A stretch of 64,000 nucleotides of DNA from contig JBAYMN010000002.1 in the NCBI GenBank assembly GCA_041663585.1, forward strand, positions 35,674-99,673. Direction: 5' to 3'. Positions 38,332 to 47,913 of this stretch are shown here, one piece after another. Position 1 is the stretch's first letter. The number at the start of each line of letters is the position of its first letter. The position numbers were made by a program, and so were the translations under genes. The stretch is from JALOBO01 sp023228225 (GTDB lineage: Bacteria > Bacillota > Clostridia > Christensenellales > UBA1242). The notes beneath the pieces are model-generated. The model made no database searches. It had not been told where the DNA came from and saw only the letters and a program-made list of their open reading frames with translations.

Positions 38332-41300
38332 ATGTTTGAATTAGCAAATTTTGATTCTATGAGAATCGGTATAGCATCACCCGAGAAAATCAGACAATGG
38401 TCACATGGCGAAGTAACCAAAACCGAAACCATTAACTATCGTACGCAAAAACCAGAGCGCGATGGATTATTCTGTGAAAGAATATTTGGACCACGCAAAG
38501 ACTGGGAATGTTCGTGCGGTAAATATAAGCGCATTCGTTATAAAGGTGTGGTTTGCGATAAATGCGGAGTAGAAGTTACAAGATCAAAAGTTCGTCGCGA
38601 AAGAATGGGACACATTGAACTTGCAACGCCAGTATCGCATATTTGGTTTTTCCGTAGCGTACCTTCACGCATAGGAATTATACTTGATATGTCACCTAAG
38701 GCTCTTGAACAAGTACTTTATTATGTATCTTATGTAGTTATAGACCCGGGCAAAACTGAATTTATAAAATGTCAACTTTTAAGTGATCATGAATACAGAG
38801 ATGCAGTGGAAAAATATGGCACAAATTCTTTTAAAGCAGGAATGGGTGGAGAGTCAATAAAAACTTTATTGACAGCAGTTGATCTAGAAAAAATATCAGC
38901 AAAATTAAAAGAAGAACTTGTTACAGCAAAGGGACAGAAAAAACTTAAAGCGGCAAAACGATTAGAAGTTGTTCAATCATTTATTAAAAGTGGCAACCGC
39001 CCCGAGTGGATGATACTTGAAGCACTTCCAGTTATACCACCAGATTTAAGACCTATGGTACAACTTGATGGTGGCTTATTTGCGACAAGCGATTTAAATG
39101 ATTTATATAGAAGAGTTATTAATAGAAATAATCGTTTGAAAAAACTTATGGAAATGGGCGCCCCTGAGGTTATTATTAGAAACGAAAAACGTATGCTACA
39201 AGAGGCAGTAGATGCATTAATTGAAAACGGAAAGCGCGGTAGGGCTATTCAAGGACCAAAAGCGCGTGATTTAAAATCATTAACCGCTATGCTTCGTGGT
39301 AAAAATGGTAGATTCCGCCAAAACTTACTAGGAAAGCGTGTTGATTATTCAGGTCGTTCGGCTATTGTTGTTGGACCAGAACTTAAAATGTATCAATGTG
39401 GACTTCCAAAAGAAATGGCAATAGAATTATTTAAACCTTTTATTATGAAAAGGCTTGTAGAACTAAATCAATCACATAATATTAAAAGCGCAAAACGATT
39501 AATTGAACGAGAAAAACCAATTGTTTGGGACGTACTTGCTGATGTTATTAAAGATCACCCAGTACTTTTAAACCGTGCGCCTACACTTCATAAACTTGGT
39601 ATTCAGGCTTTTGAACCTGTACTTGTAGAGGGCAGAGCAATAAAACTTCACCCGTTAGTATGTACAGCATTTAACGCAGACTTTGATGGAGATCAAATGC
39701 CCGTTCATATTCCACTTTCTGTTGAGGCTTGCACAGAAGCACGTATGCTTATGCTTGCATCAAATAATATTTTAAAACCTTCCGATGGAAAATCTATCGT
39801 TACTCCAAAACAAGATATTGTTATGGGCTCGTACTACCTTACGATTTATAGGCCAGGTGCTAAGGGCGAAGGCAAATATTATATAAGTGAAGATGAGGCC
39901 CTAATGGCATATCAATTAAAAGATTGCTCTTTACAGGCAAAAATTAACGTAAGGCGCACTCTGCTCATTGATGGGGTTATGAAATCAAAAACCATAGAAA
40001 CTTCGGTTGGTAGAATTATATTTAATACTTGTATTCCACAACATATTGGATTTGTTGACCGCACAAAACCAGAAAACAATTTTGAATATGAAATTAACTT
40101 TGAAGTAAAAGCAAAAAATTTAGGTGTAATAGTTGATAACGCATTTAATACATTGGGCGGAACAGAAACCTCAATTATGCTTGATAAGATTAAAGAAATG
40201 GGCTTTAAATATTCTACTCTTTGTGCAGTTACTGCAAGCGTTTTTGATATGATTATACCAAAAGAGCGAGATATTTTACTTGCAGAAGCAAATAAAGCAG
40301 AACTCGAATTGGATAAAATGCATAAACGCGGATTAATTTCTGTTGCAGAGCGCAAGGCCGAATTTAACAAGATTTGGAAAGAAGCGGCCGCTAAAATCAG
40401 AACAGCCGTTGTTAATAATATGGACACATTTAATCCGATTAAAATGCTTGCAATCTCAAAAGCCCGTGGTAATGAAGATCAAATTCAACAACTTGCTGGT
40501 ATACGTGGACTTATAGGTACCACATCAGGAACTACTGTTGATATGCCTATCAAAACAAGTTATCGTGAAGGTTTAAGTCCGTTACAATATTTCTTATCTT
40601 GTCGTGGTGGCCGTAAAGGTCTTGCCGATACCGCTTTAAAAACTGCTGATGCGGGTTATATGACAAGAAGACTTGTAGATGTTAGTCAAGATGTAATAGT
40701 AAAAGAAATGGACTGCTTTGAATCTTTGGGTGAAAAACCAAAAGGTATGATTGTTACAAGTATCGTAAACAATGGAACAGAAGTTGAAAAACTCGAAGAT
40801 CGTATAATGGGCAGATTCTCCGTAGAGGCAATTATAAATCCTAAGACAAAAGAAGTTATAGTAGAAGCGGATACTATGATTAGCCCAGCACAAGCAAAAG
40901 CCATTGGTGCCACTGGCATTAATTCAGTCAAAATTAGAACAGCGTTGACTTGTCGCTCTAAACATGGTGTTTGTGCTAAATGCTATGGTAGAAATATGTC
41001 ATCAAATTCGCTTGTTAACATTGGTGAAGCAATAGGTGTTATTGCCGCTCAATCAATAGGCGAACCTGGAACACAACTTACTATGAAAACTTTCCAAACT
41101 GGTGGTGTTGTTACTGCGGCCGATATAACAAAAGGTTTACCTCGTGTTGAAGAATTGTTTGAAGCAAGAAAGCCGAAAGGTTTGGCTGTAATTTCTGAGG
41201 TTACTGGTAAAGTAAGTATTAAAGAAGTTGATAAGCTATTTGAAGTTACAGTAAAAGCAATAGATGGAAACGTCGTTTATACATTACCATATGGAAGTGT

Positions 41301-41892
41301 TCTTAAAGTCAAAAATGGTGACAGTGTAGAACCGGGTTCACAACTTACCGAAGGTTCTGTATATCCTAATGATATATTAAGGACCAAGGGTGTTAAAGGT
41401 GTACAAGAATATCTGCTTAGAGAAGTTCTTTCTGTATATCGTGAGCAAGGCGTTACAATAAATGCAAAGCACCTTGAAGTAATTATTAGACAAATGTTAA
41501 GACGCGTTAAAATTGAAAGTGCCGGCAACACAACAATGTTACCAGGCGATATCGTAGATATATTTAAATACGAAACTGAAAATGATCGTGTACTCAAAGA
41601 AGGCGGAATGCCAGCAGTTGCTAAACGATTAATATTAGGAATTACCGCAGCAGCATTATCAACTGATTCATTCTTATCGGCAGCCTCTTTCCAAGAAACT
41701 TCAAGAGTGTTAACCGATGCGGCTGTTCGTGGCAAAACAGATCCACTAGCAGGACTAAAAGAAAATGTAATTATTGGTAAATTAATACCAGCAGGCACAG
41801 GATTATCAAGATACCGTAATGTAAAATTTGCAGAGCCTAATCCTGTATCACATACAGAAAATATAGTAGTACAATCTTCCACAGTAATATAA
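38332..41892 (+). CDS. rpoC: DNA-directed RNA polymerase subunit beta prime
   Basis: A 1186-residue catalytic subunit. The N-terminal zinc site (CSCGKYKRIRYKGVVCDKCG) starts at residue 60, and the magnesium-binding active site NADFDGDQM lies near 447-455. The second zinc cluster is CRSKHGVCAKCYGRN, followed by GEAIGVIAAQSIGEPGTQLT. GGAGAG precedes the ATG. A hairpin terminator follows. Confidence 0.98.
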   Translation: MFELANFDSMRIGIASPEKIRQWSHGEVTKTETINYRTQKPERDGLFCERIFGPRKDWECSCGKYKRIRYKGVVCDKCGVEVTRSKVRRERMGHIELATPVSHIWFFRSVPSRIGIILDMSPKALEQVLYYVSYVVIDPGKTEFIKCQLLSDHEYRDAVEKYGTNSFKAGMGGESIKTLLTAVDLEKISAKLKEELVTAKGQKKLKAAKRLEVVQSFIKSGNRPEWMILEALPVIPPDLRPMVQLDGGLFATSDLNDLYRRVINRNNRLKKLMEMGAPEVIIRNEKRMLQEAVDALIENGKRGRAIQGPKARDLKSLTAMLRGKNGRFRQNLLGKRVDYSGRSAIVVGPELKMYQCGLPKEMAIELFKPFIMKRLVELNQSHNIKSAKRLIEREKPIVWDVLADVIKDHPVLLNRAPTLHKLGIQAFEPVLVEGRAIKLHPLVCTAFNADFDGDQMPVHIPLSVEACTEARMLMLASNNILKPSDGKSIVTPKQDIVMGSYYLTIYRPGAKGEGKYYISEDEALMAYQLKDCSLQAKINVRRTLLIDGVMKSKTIETSVGRIIFNTCIPQHIGFVDRTKPENNFEYEINFEVKAKNLGVIVDNAFNTLGGTETSIMLDKIKEMGFKYSTLCAVTASVFDMIIPKERDILLAEANKAELELDKMHKRGLISVAERKAEFNKIWKEAAAKIRTAVVNNMDTFNPIKMLAISKARGNEDQIQQLAGIRGLIGTTSGTTVDMPIKTSYREGLSPLQYFLSCRGGRKGLADTALKTADAGYMTRRLVDVSQDVIVKEMDCFESLGEKPKGMIVTSIVNNGTEVEKLEDRIMGRFSVEAIINPKTKEVIVEADTMISPAQAKAIGATGINSVKIRTALTCRSKHGVCAKCYGRNMSSNSLVNIGEAIGVIAAQSIGEPGTQLTMKTFQTGGVVTAADITKGLPRVEELFEARKPKGLAVISEVTGKVSIKEVDKLFEVTVKAIDGNVVYTLPYGSVLKVKNGDSVEPGSQLTEGSVYPNDILRTKGVKGVQEYLLREVLSVYREQGVTINAKHLEVIIRQMLRRVKIESAGNTTMLPGDIVDIFKYETENDRVLKEGGMPAVAKRLILGITAAALSTDSFLSAASFQETSRVLTDAAVRGKTDPLAGLKENVIIGKLIPAGTGLSRYRNVKFAEPNPVSHTENIVVQSSTVI

Positions 41893-41918
41893 TTTATTAA
41901 AAAATTGCAAAATAAAAA

Positions 41919-41946
41919 AAATTTGTCGTAAAACGGCAGATTTTTT
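41919..41946 (+). terminator. rpoBC terminator
   Basis: TGTCGT-AAA-ACGGCA stem with one G-T pair, flanked by A-rich and T-rich runs and ending in TTTTTT (41941-41946). The rest of the 311-bp gap to the next gene holds only the promoter below. Confidence 0.65.
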
Positions 41947-42114
41947 AATTAAACCCCCTTCATTCTTTTGACTATTTCTAATTGTTCAAGTATAATTTAT
42001 TTAGTTTGATGTTTGCTACAAGTAAATATTGGGCATAAGAAAGCAATGTTAACAAAAGTGGTACGTTAATATCCATATTTATAAAAAAAGTCGTATAAAC
42101 TTTTAAAATGGGTA

Positions 42115-42143
42115 TTTACAAAGTATAAAATATGTGCTACACT
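42115..42143 (+). promoter_or_regulatory. Promoter of the HicB-like gene
   Basis: TTTACA at 42115-42120, a 17-bp spacer and TACACT at 42138-42143, about 60 bp upstream of the gene. Confidence 0.5.
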
Positions 42144-42203
42144 TTTACAAACACAAGAGGACATGCTTTCATTAAGGTAAATTAAAGGGGAAAATATTAG
42201 GCA

Positions 42204-42467
42204 ATGAAAACATATATCTATCCTGCAATTTTATATCTAGACGAAGAAAGCAAAGGTTACACAATTGCCTTTCACGACTTACAGTTATTTACAGAAGGCG
42301 ATACGGTGGAAGAGTCCTACGAACGCGCTAGGGAATATCTTGAAATATATTCCGATTGTGTTTTAAAATATGGTGGTACTATGCCAGATGCGACTAAATA
42401 TCTTGAAACTGCCAAAAAATACAAAGACAATATTGTGTTATTAGTAGATTCTAAAAAATCTGACTAA
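42204..42467 (+). CDS. HicB-like antitoxin-fold protein
   Basis: An 87-residue protein with the partial RNase H-like fold of HicB: YPAILYLDEESKGYTIAFHDL, then TEGDTVEESYERAREYLEIY. HicB antitoxins normally neutralise a HicA ribonuclease encoded beside them. No HicA-like double-stranded-RNA-binding fold is found here, and the helix-turn-helix or ribbon-helix-helix tail of longer HicB proteins is missing. It may therefore be a solitary HicB-fold protein. GGGGAAAA precedes the ATG. It is followed 19 bp later by an unknown 85-residue gene. Confidence 0.7.
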   Translation: MKTYIYPAILYLDEESKGYTIAFHDLQLFTEGDTVEESYERAREYLEIYSDCVLKYGGTMPDATKYLETAKKYKDNIVLLVDSKKSD

Positions 42468-42486
42468 TACGAAACGGAGAGAAAGT

Positions 42487-42744
42487 ATGTTAACAATGAA
42501 TCAATACAATGAATTTACAAGGGCTGGTCTACTTACCCCGCTACCTGAAATGTGTGCAAAATTTGGCAAATTAGTTTGTAAAGCCAATTTACCAGCAAAT
42601 TATAATGGCATCATTCCGCAATTTTTAATTATATCAGACCCGATGACTAGACCTGAAACGAGGGTGAAAAATGCTGAATTAGTAAATTCGTTTAAAACAT
42701 TGATGCAAAAAAAAGAAAACGAAATAACCAGCGTAAACGCATAA
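42487..42744 (+). CDS. Small unknown protein downstream of the HicB-like gene
   Basis: An 85-residue soluble protein beginning MLTMNQYNEFTRAGLLTPLP, with a short NYNGIIPQFLIISDP core and a lysine/glutamate-rich helix at the end. It does not resemble HicA. CGGAGAGAAAG precedes the ATG, and it is close enough to be cotranscribed with the HicB-like gene. Function unknown. Confidence 0.55.
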   Translation: MLTMNQYNEFTRAGLLTPLPEMCAKFGKLVCKANLPANYNGIIPQFLIISDPMTRPETRVKNAELVNSFKTLMQKKENEITSVNA

Positions 42745-42908
42745 CAATATTTTTTATAATTCCTATGCAAATTAAATAAGTATTTGGTTTTGTAGGTAAA
42801 CAAAATTGATGCTTATTTTTTATTGGGAAAAATCAAAAATATTTTTATACTTTATATGGTATATTGATTTTATAAAATCGTTCAAAAAATACTAAAATTA
42901 TCATTTGA

Positions 42909-42933
42909 TTTTACCGTTCCAAGTGCGGTAAAA
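42909..42933. repeat. Inverted repeat ahead of the str-operon promoter
   Basis: TTTTACCG (42909-42916) and CGGTAAAA (42926-42933) are perfect 8-bp arms with a 9-base loop, 25 bp before the -35. It may terminate the upstream pair of genes, although no T-run follows, or serve as an operator. Confidence 0.45.
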
Positions 42934-42957
42934 AGCCCAAAAATTCTAAAAAATTTG

Positions 42958-42986
42958 TTGACATGCAAAATTTAAAGTGATAGAAT
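42958..42986 (+). promoter_or_regulatory. str-operon promoter
   Basis: TTGACA at 42958-42963, 17 bp, TAGAAT at 42981-42986, with TGA immediately before the -10. It likely drives the L7Ae-like gene, rpsL, rpsG, fusA and tuf. Confidence 0.8.
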
Positions 42987-43041
42987 AGTTTGCGTTACAT
43001 AATTAAAACAAAAAGTCTAGTTTAAATTAAGGTGTTAGAAA

Positions 43042-43308
43042 TTGAATAAACTTTCAAAAATAGATGTAACGGATTTATTGGTTACTAATAAAAGTATTGT
43101 TGGATTAAAGCAAGTAATGAAAATGCTATCAGAACAGAAACTTCAATTCGTAATACTAGCAGAAGATGCTGATGAATACTTAAAAAATCAAATTTACAGT
43201 GCTTGTGCGAGCCATAATGTTAAAATCGTATATTATGAATCACGCAAAGAACTCGGTTCATTATCGGGCATAACTGTGAGTGCTGCCGTTATTGGTATTA
43301 TAAAATAA
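43042..43308 (+). CDS. L7Ae/L30e-family RNA-binding protein (YbxF-like)
   Basis: An 88-residue kink-turn-binding protein, with the family stretch KLQFVILAEDADEYLKNQI and the end GITVSAAVIGII. In Firmicutes this small ribosome-associated protein (YbxF, sometimes rplGB) lies between rpoC and rpsL, as here. The start codon is TTG (43042) with AAGGTG 7 nt upstream, the only start that fits. Confidence 0.88.
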   Translation: MNKLSKIDVTDLLVTNKSIVGLKQVMKMLSEQKLQFVILAEDADEYLKNQIYSACASHNVKIVYYESRKELGSLSGITVSAAVIGIIK

Positions 43309-43353
43309 TTATCCAATGGCAACAATAAAGGCAATAACCTAAGGAGGAATAAA

Positions 43354-43725
43354 ATGCCAACGATTAATCAATTAGTGCGTCAAGGTCGTAAAAAAGTAGA
43401 ATATAAATCTAAGACGCCATTACTTAAAGAAAATCCGCAAAAACGCGGAGTTTGTCTTACAGTTACAACAACAACCCCTAAAAAACCCAACTCAGCACTT
43501 CGAAAAATTGCGAGAGTGCGTTTATCAGATGGTCAAGAGGGTACAGTATATATTCCGGGTGTAGGTCATAACTTACAGGAGCACTCAGTTGTTCTTATTC
43601 GTGGCGGTAGGGTTAAAGACTTGCCAGGTGTTCGTTACCACATTATTCGCGGTACATTAGATACTGCTGGTGTGGCAAAACGCGCACAAAGCCGTTCAAA
43701 ATATGGCGCTAAAAAAGGTAAATAA
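43354..43725 (+). CDS. rpsL: 30S ribosomal protein S12
   Basis: A 123-residue basic protein that helps decode at the A site. The signature TTTPKKPNSALRKIARVRL and the later HNLQEHSVVLIRGGRVKDLPG are intact. The Lys positions where streptomycin resistance arises (KKPN and KDLPG) are wild type. AGGAGG precedes the ATG. Part of the str operon. Confidence 0.98.
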   Translation: MPTINQLVRQGRKKVEYKSKTPLLKENPQKRGVCLTVTTTTPKKPNSALRKIARVRLSDGQEGTVYIPGVGHNLQEHSVVLIRGGRVKDLPGVRYHIIRGTLDTAGVAKRAQSRSKYGAKKGK

Positions 43726-43748
43726 ATTTTAACAAGGAGTAAATAATA

Positions 43749-44219
43749 ATGCCAAGAAGAAGTGGAATTCCAAAGAAAGATGTACTGCCAGATTCAAAAT
43801 TTAACAGTAAAATCGTTACAAAATTAATTAATCAAATTATGATGGAAGGCAAAAAAGGCATAGCACAAAATATTGTGTATAATGCTTTTGATATTATAAA
43901 AGAAAAAACAAGTCAGGACGCTTCAACAGTTTTTATGCAAGCACTTGAAAATACTATGCCTATGTTAGAAACTAAGGCGCGCAGAGTTGGTGGTGCTACA
44001 TATCAAGTACCAATGGAAGTTAGACCTGAAAGAAGACAAACCTTAGGTATTCGTTGGATTGTACAGTATTCAAGAAAGCGTACAGAACGGGGTATGGAAA
44101 ATAAAATTGCAGGCGAAATTATTGATGCATATTCAAATGCCGGCGGTGCTGTAAAACGCAAAGAAGAAATGCATAGAATGGCAGAAGCCAATAGGGCCTT
44201 TGCGCATTACAAATGGTAA
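43749..44219 (+). CDS. rpsG: 30S ribosomal protein S7
   Basis: A 156-residue primary 16S rRNA-binding protein that nucleates the head of the small subunit. It shows PDSKFNSKIVTKLINQIM, ARRVGGATYQVPMEVRPERR and the end HRMAEANRAFAHYKW, all standard. AAGGAGT precedes the ATG, 23 bp after rpsL. Confidence 0.98.
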   Translation: MPRRSGIPKKDVLPDSKFNSKIVTKLINQIMMEGKKGIAQNIVYNAFDIIKEKTSQDASTVFMQALENTMPMLETKARRVGGATYQVPMEVRPERRQTLGIRWIVQYSRKRTERGMENKIAGEIIDAYSNAGGAVKRKEEMHRMAEANRAFAHYKW

Positions 44220-44246
44220 AATTAAAATAAGGAGTAAATTACACTC

Positions 44247-46331
44247 ATGCCAAGAACTCACACATTAGAAATGACCAGAAATATTGGTATAATGGCACAT
44301 ATAGATGCTGGCAAAACCACAACTACTGAGCGAATACTATTCTATACGGGCAAAACCCATAAAATAGGTGAAGTGCACGAAGGCGTGGCAGTTATGGATT
44401 GGATGGCTCAGGAACAAGAACGCGGTATAACTATTACTAGTGCAGCGACTACAACATATTGGAAAGGTCATAAAATAAATATTATAGATACCCCAGGACA
44501 TGTGGACTTTACTGTTGAAGTAGAACGTAGCCTTAAAGTTCTTGATGGAGCGGTTATGGTATTTTGTGCTCGTGGTGGAGTACAACCGCAATCTGAAACT
44601 GTTTGGCGCCAAGCCACCAAGTATAAAGTTCCAAGAGTTTGTTATATAAACAAAATGGATATTAATGGCGCTGATTTTTATCATGTAATTGATATGATGA
44701 AAAAAAGATTATTTGCCACCCCGATAGCAATTCAAATGCCTATTGGATCAGAAGATACATTCCGTGGTCTTATAGATCTGATGACTATGGAGGCATACAT
44801 TTATCCAGATGACTTAGGGCAAGATCAGGAAATTATAACAGTTCCGGCAGATTTATTACCACAAGCAAAAAAAATGCGTGAACAAATGGTAGAAAGTATT
44901 GCTGAAACCGATGATGCATTAATAGAAAAGTTTTTAACCGGTGAAGAAATTTCCGTACCAGAACTTAAATTAGCACTTAGACGTGCAACCCTTGCATTAA
45001 AAGTTAATCCAGTTATATGTGGCAGTTCATATAAAAACAAAGGCGTTCAAAAGATGATTGACGCCGTTATTGATTATCTGCCATCTCCACTAGATATAGA
45101 CCATGTTACAGGTATAGTTCCTTTTACTGATAAAACCGAAATAAGGAAGACTGCTGATAATGAGCCATTTGCTGGACTTGCATTTAAAATTATGTCAGAT
45201 CCATTTGTAGGTAGATTATCATTTTTTAGAATTTATAGCGGGACAATGAATGCTGGGACTTATGTTCTAAATTCAACTAAAAACAAAAAAGAAAGAATAG
45301 GCAGACTTATTCAAATGCATGCTAACAACCGCTTAGAAATCCAGAATGTTTGTGCGGGAGATATTTGTGCTATTGTAGGTCTTAAAGATACCACCACAGG
45401 CGATACATTATGCGACCCTGATCACCCAATTATTTTAGAAAGTATGACTTTTGCAGAACCCGTTATCAAAATGGCTATTGAACCTAAAACAAAAATAGAC
45501 CAAGAAAAAATGATTAACGGATTAATTAAACTTGCAGAAGAAGATCCTACTTTTAAGACTCATACAGATAAAGAAACAGGTCAAACGATTATTGCCGGAA
45601 TGGGCGAATTACATTTAGATGTTCTTGTTGATCGTTTAAGACGAGAATTTGGGGTTGATGCAAATGTTGGTAAACCACAAGTTGCATACAGAGAAACAAT
45701 TAGACGCGCTGTACGAGCCGAAGGTAAGTACATCAAGCAGTCTGGTGGTAAAGGGCAGTACGGTCACTGTTGGATTGAAATGGAACCACTCGAACCTGCA
45801 AAAGGTTATGAGTTTGTGGATAAAACTGTTGGCGGAAGTATTCCAAAGGAATATATTCCGGCAATTGACAGTGGTATTCGCGAGGCTAAACAAAACGGGA
45901 TTTTGGCAGGCTATGAAATGGTTGACTTCAAAGTTACAGTAACAGATGGAAGTTATCACGAAGTAGACTCTTCTGAAATGGCGTTTAAAATAGCAGGCTC
46001 TCTTGCTTACAAGGAAGGCGCAAGGCAGGCTAATGCTATATTACTTGAACCTATTATGAAGGTTCAGGTAGAAGTCCCTGATGATTACTTAGGCGATGTT
46101 ATGGGAAACATTAATGGTCGCCGTGGTACATTACAGGCGATTGAGTTACGCAATGGCGTACAAATAATTAATGCCGAAGTTCCACTTTCAGAAATGTTTG
46201 GCTATGCCACAGATTTAAGAAGTAGAACGCAAGGCAGAGGAACTTTCACAATGGAATTTGAAAAATACCTTGAAGTTCCAAAAAGTGTTGCCGAAAAAAT
46301 TATTGGCGACAGGGCAAAAAATAACAATTAA
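44247..46331 (+). CDS. fusA: Elongation factor G
   Basis: A 694-residue translocation GTPase. G1 is AHIDAGKTT (about 17-25), with DTPGHVDFT and NKMD following. Domain IV carries SGGKGQYGHCWIEMEP and GSYHEVDSSEMAFKIAGS. It has the usual five-domain length and lies 27 bp after rpsG. AGGAG precedes the ATG. Confidence 0.98.
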   Translation: MPRTHTLEMTRNIGIMAHIDAGKTTTTERILFYTGKTHKIGEVHEGVAVMDWMAQEQERGITITSAATTTYWKGHKINIIDTPGHVDFTVEVERSLKVLDGAVMVFCARGGVQPQSETVWRQATKYKVPRVCYINKMDINGADFYHVIDMMKKRLFATPIAIQMPIGSEDTFRGLIDLMTMEAYIYPDDLGQDQEIITVPADLLPQAKKMREQMVESIAETDDALIEKFLTGEEISVPELKLALRRATLALKVNPVICGSSYKNKGVQKMIDAVIDYLPSPLDIDHVTGIVPFTDKTEIRKTADNEPFAGLAFKIMSDPFVGRLSFFRIYSGTMNAGTYVLNSTKNKKERIGRLIQMHANNRLEIQNVCAGDICAIVGLKDTTTGDTLCDPDHPIILESMTFAEPVIKMAIEPKTKIDQEKMINGLIKLAEEDPTFKTHTDKETGQTIIAGMGELHLDVLVDRLRREFGVDANVGKPQVAYRETIRRAVRAEGKYIKQSGGKGQYGHCWIEMEPLEPAKGYEFVDKTVGGSIPKEYIPAIDSGIREAKQNGILAGYEMVDFKVTVTDGSYHEVDSSEMAFKIAGSLAYKEGARQANAILLEPIMKVQVEVPDDYLGDVMGNINGRRGTLQAIELRNGVQIINAEVPLSEMFGYATDLRSRTQGRGTFTMEFEKYLEVPKSVAEKIIGDRAKNNN

Positions 46332-46354
46332 AAATTTTTAGGAGGATTATTTAA

Positions 46355-47557
46355 ATGGCAAAAGCAAAATTTGACAGAAGCAAAACACACGTTAATGTAG
46401 GTACTATTGGTCACGTTGACCATGGCAAAACAACTCTTACAGCTGCAATCACAATAGTAAAAGCACAAAAGGGTGGAGCCACCGCTCTAAGATATGACGA
46501 AATTGATAAGGCTCCAGAAGAAAAAGCAAGAGGTATTACAATTAATACCGCCCACGTTGAGTATTCAACAGACAAAAGACACTATGCACACGTGGATTGT
46601 CCGGGGCACGCAGACTATGTAAAAAATATGATTACGGGTGCCGCACAAATGGATGGAGCAATTCTAGTCGTTTCAGCGGCTGATGGTCCTATGCCACAAA
46701 CACGCGAACACATCTTATTAGCCCGACAGGTTGGTGTTCCTTATATTGTAGTATTCCTTAATAAATGCGATATGGTTAATGATGATGAACTTCTTGAACT
46801 TGTTGAAATGGAAGTTAGAGAATTATTAACAAAGAACGGATTTCCAGGTGATAAGACCCCGATTATTCGCGGTTCTGCACTATTGGCTCTTCAAGATGCT
46901 CAAAATGGCGTAAAAGATTCACCAAATTACAAATGTATTAATGAACTTATGGACGCAATTGATACTTTTATTCCGGATCCAGTTCGTGCAATAGATCAAC
47001 CTTTCCTTATGCCAGTTGAAGATGTTATGACTATTACAGGTCGCGGAACAGTTGCGACTGGTCGTGTTGAACGTGGCATAATTAAAATTGGTGACCCAGT
47101 TGAAATTAACGGTCTTGGCGTTAAAAAGGCATCTGTTGTTACAGGTGTTGAAATGTTCCGTAAAACTCTCGATCAAGCACAAGCCGGTGACAATGTTGGA
47201 TTACTATTAAGAGGCGTTGAAAGAGATGACATTGAAAGAGGTCAAGTTGTATGCAAGCCTGGTTCAGTTAATCCTCACACTGATTTTACTGCTCAAATTT
47301 ATGTACTCAAAAAAGAAGAAGGCGGACGTCATACCCCATTCTTTAATGGCTATCGTCCACAATTCTACTTCCGTACGACAGATGTTACAGGTACAATAGA
47401 TCTTCCGGCAGGCGTTGAGATGGTTATGCCAGGCGATCATATTACAATTACGGTAAAATTAATTCAACCTATTGCTATGGAAGCAGGTTTACGCTTTGCT
47501 ATTCGTGAAGGCGGAAGAACTGTTGGTTCAGGCGTTGTATCAAATATTTTAAAGTAA
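46355..47557 (+). CDS. tuf: Elongation factor Tu
   Basis: A 400-residue GTPase that delivers aminoacyl-tRNA to the ribosome. G1 is GHVDHGKTT (about 18-26), with DCPGHADYVKNM and NKCD motifs; the end RTVGSGVVSNILK is typical. AGGAGG precedes the ATG. It closes the str operon and is followed by hairpins. Confidence 0.98.
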   Translation: MAKAKFDRSKTHVNVGTIGHVDHGKTTLTAAITIVKAQKGGATALRYDEIDKAPEEKARGITINTAHVEYSTDKRHYAHVDCPGHADYVKNMITGAAQMDGAILVVSAADGPMPQTREHILLARQVGVPYIVVFLNKCDMVNDDELLELVEMEVRELLTKNGFPGDKTPIIRGSALLALQDAQNGVKDSPNYKCINELMDAIDTFIPDPVRAIDQPFLMPVEDVMTITGRGTVATGRVERGIIKIGDPVEINGLGVKKASVVTGVEMFRKTLDQAQAGDNVGLLLRGVERDDIERGQVVCKPGSVNPHTDFTAQIYVLKKEEGGRHTPFFNGYRPQFYFRTTDVTGTIDLPAGVEMVMPGDHITITVKLIQPIAMEAGLRFAIREGGRTVGSGVVSNILK

Positions 47558-47601
47558 TATAAAATTAAATTCGACCGTTTTAAAATAAATTTTTTAACAT
47601 G

Positions 47602-47680
47602 TTAGCCTGTTTAAAATCCGTTAGCATACTTGTTGTTGCGCAGTGGGATTTAAGCAGGCTAATTATTATGTTTTTTTAAT
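47602..47680 (+). terminator. Large imperfect hairpin downstream of tuf
   Basis: TTAGCCTG (47602-47609) pairs with CAGGCTAA (47655-47662); an inner TTTAAAATCC/GGATTTAAG extends the stem with a bulge, leaving a loop of about 26 nt. A T-run follows at 47671-47677. It probably terminates tuf, but the long loop would also fit a small RNA. Confidence 0.55.
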
Positions 47681-47794
47681 TATAATTGCAGGATTTATCT
47701 GTTTGTTTAATGGTTGGTATTATTATAAAGTGGTGATTATTTTTATCACAAAATGTTCAAAATATAAATTGAATTGGTTAAATAATGTTAAATA

Positions 47795-47817
47795 AACGGC
47801 TAAAAGGCTGTTTTTTA
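47795..47817 (+). terminator. Second hairpin with U-tract after tuf
   Basis: ACGGCT-AAAA-GGCTGT forms a 6-bp stem with G-T pairs, followed by TTTTTT. It lies about 35 bp before the -35 of the next gene. The 47558-47913 gap holds these two hairpins and one promoter, with no reading frame I can support. Confidence 0.6.
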
Positions 47818-47850
47818 TATGTATAATGTGTTTAATGTTTGTATAAAACA

Positions 47851-47879
47851 TTGAAAATTTTTTATTTTTATGTTATAAT
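47851..47879 (+). promoter_or_regulatory. Promoter of the unknown 478-residue gene
   Basis: TTGAAA at 47851-47856, 17 bp, TATAAT at 47874-47879, with TGT just before the -10. Near-consensus and strong. Confidence 0.75.
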
Positions 47880-47913
47880 TTGTTAACGAATTATTTTGGG
47901 AGGGTATAAAGCG

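Noticed and set aside
41893..42203. Small RNA or gene in the rpoC-HicB gap
   Set aside because: Apart from a terminator and a promoter I see no structure or reading frame with a ribosome-binding site.
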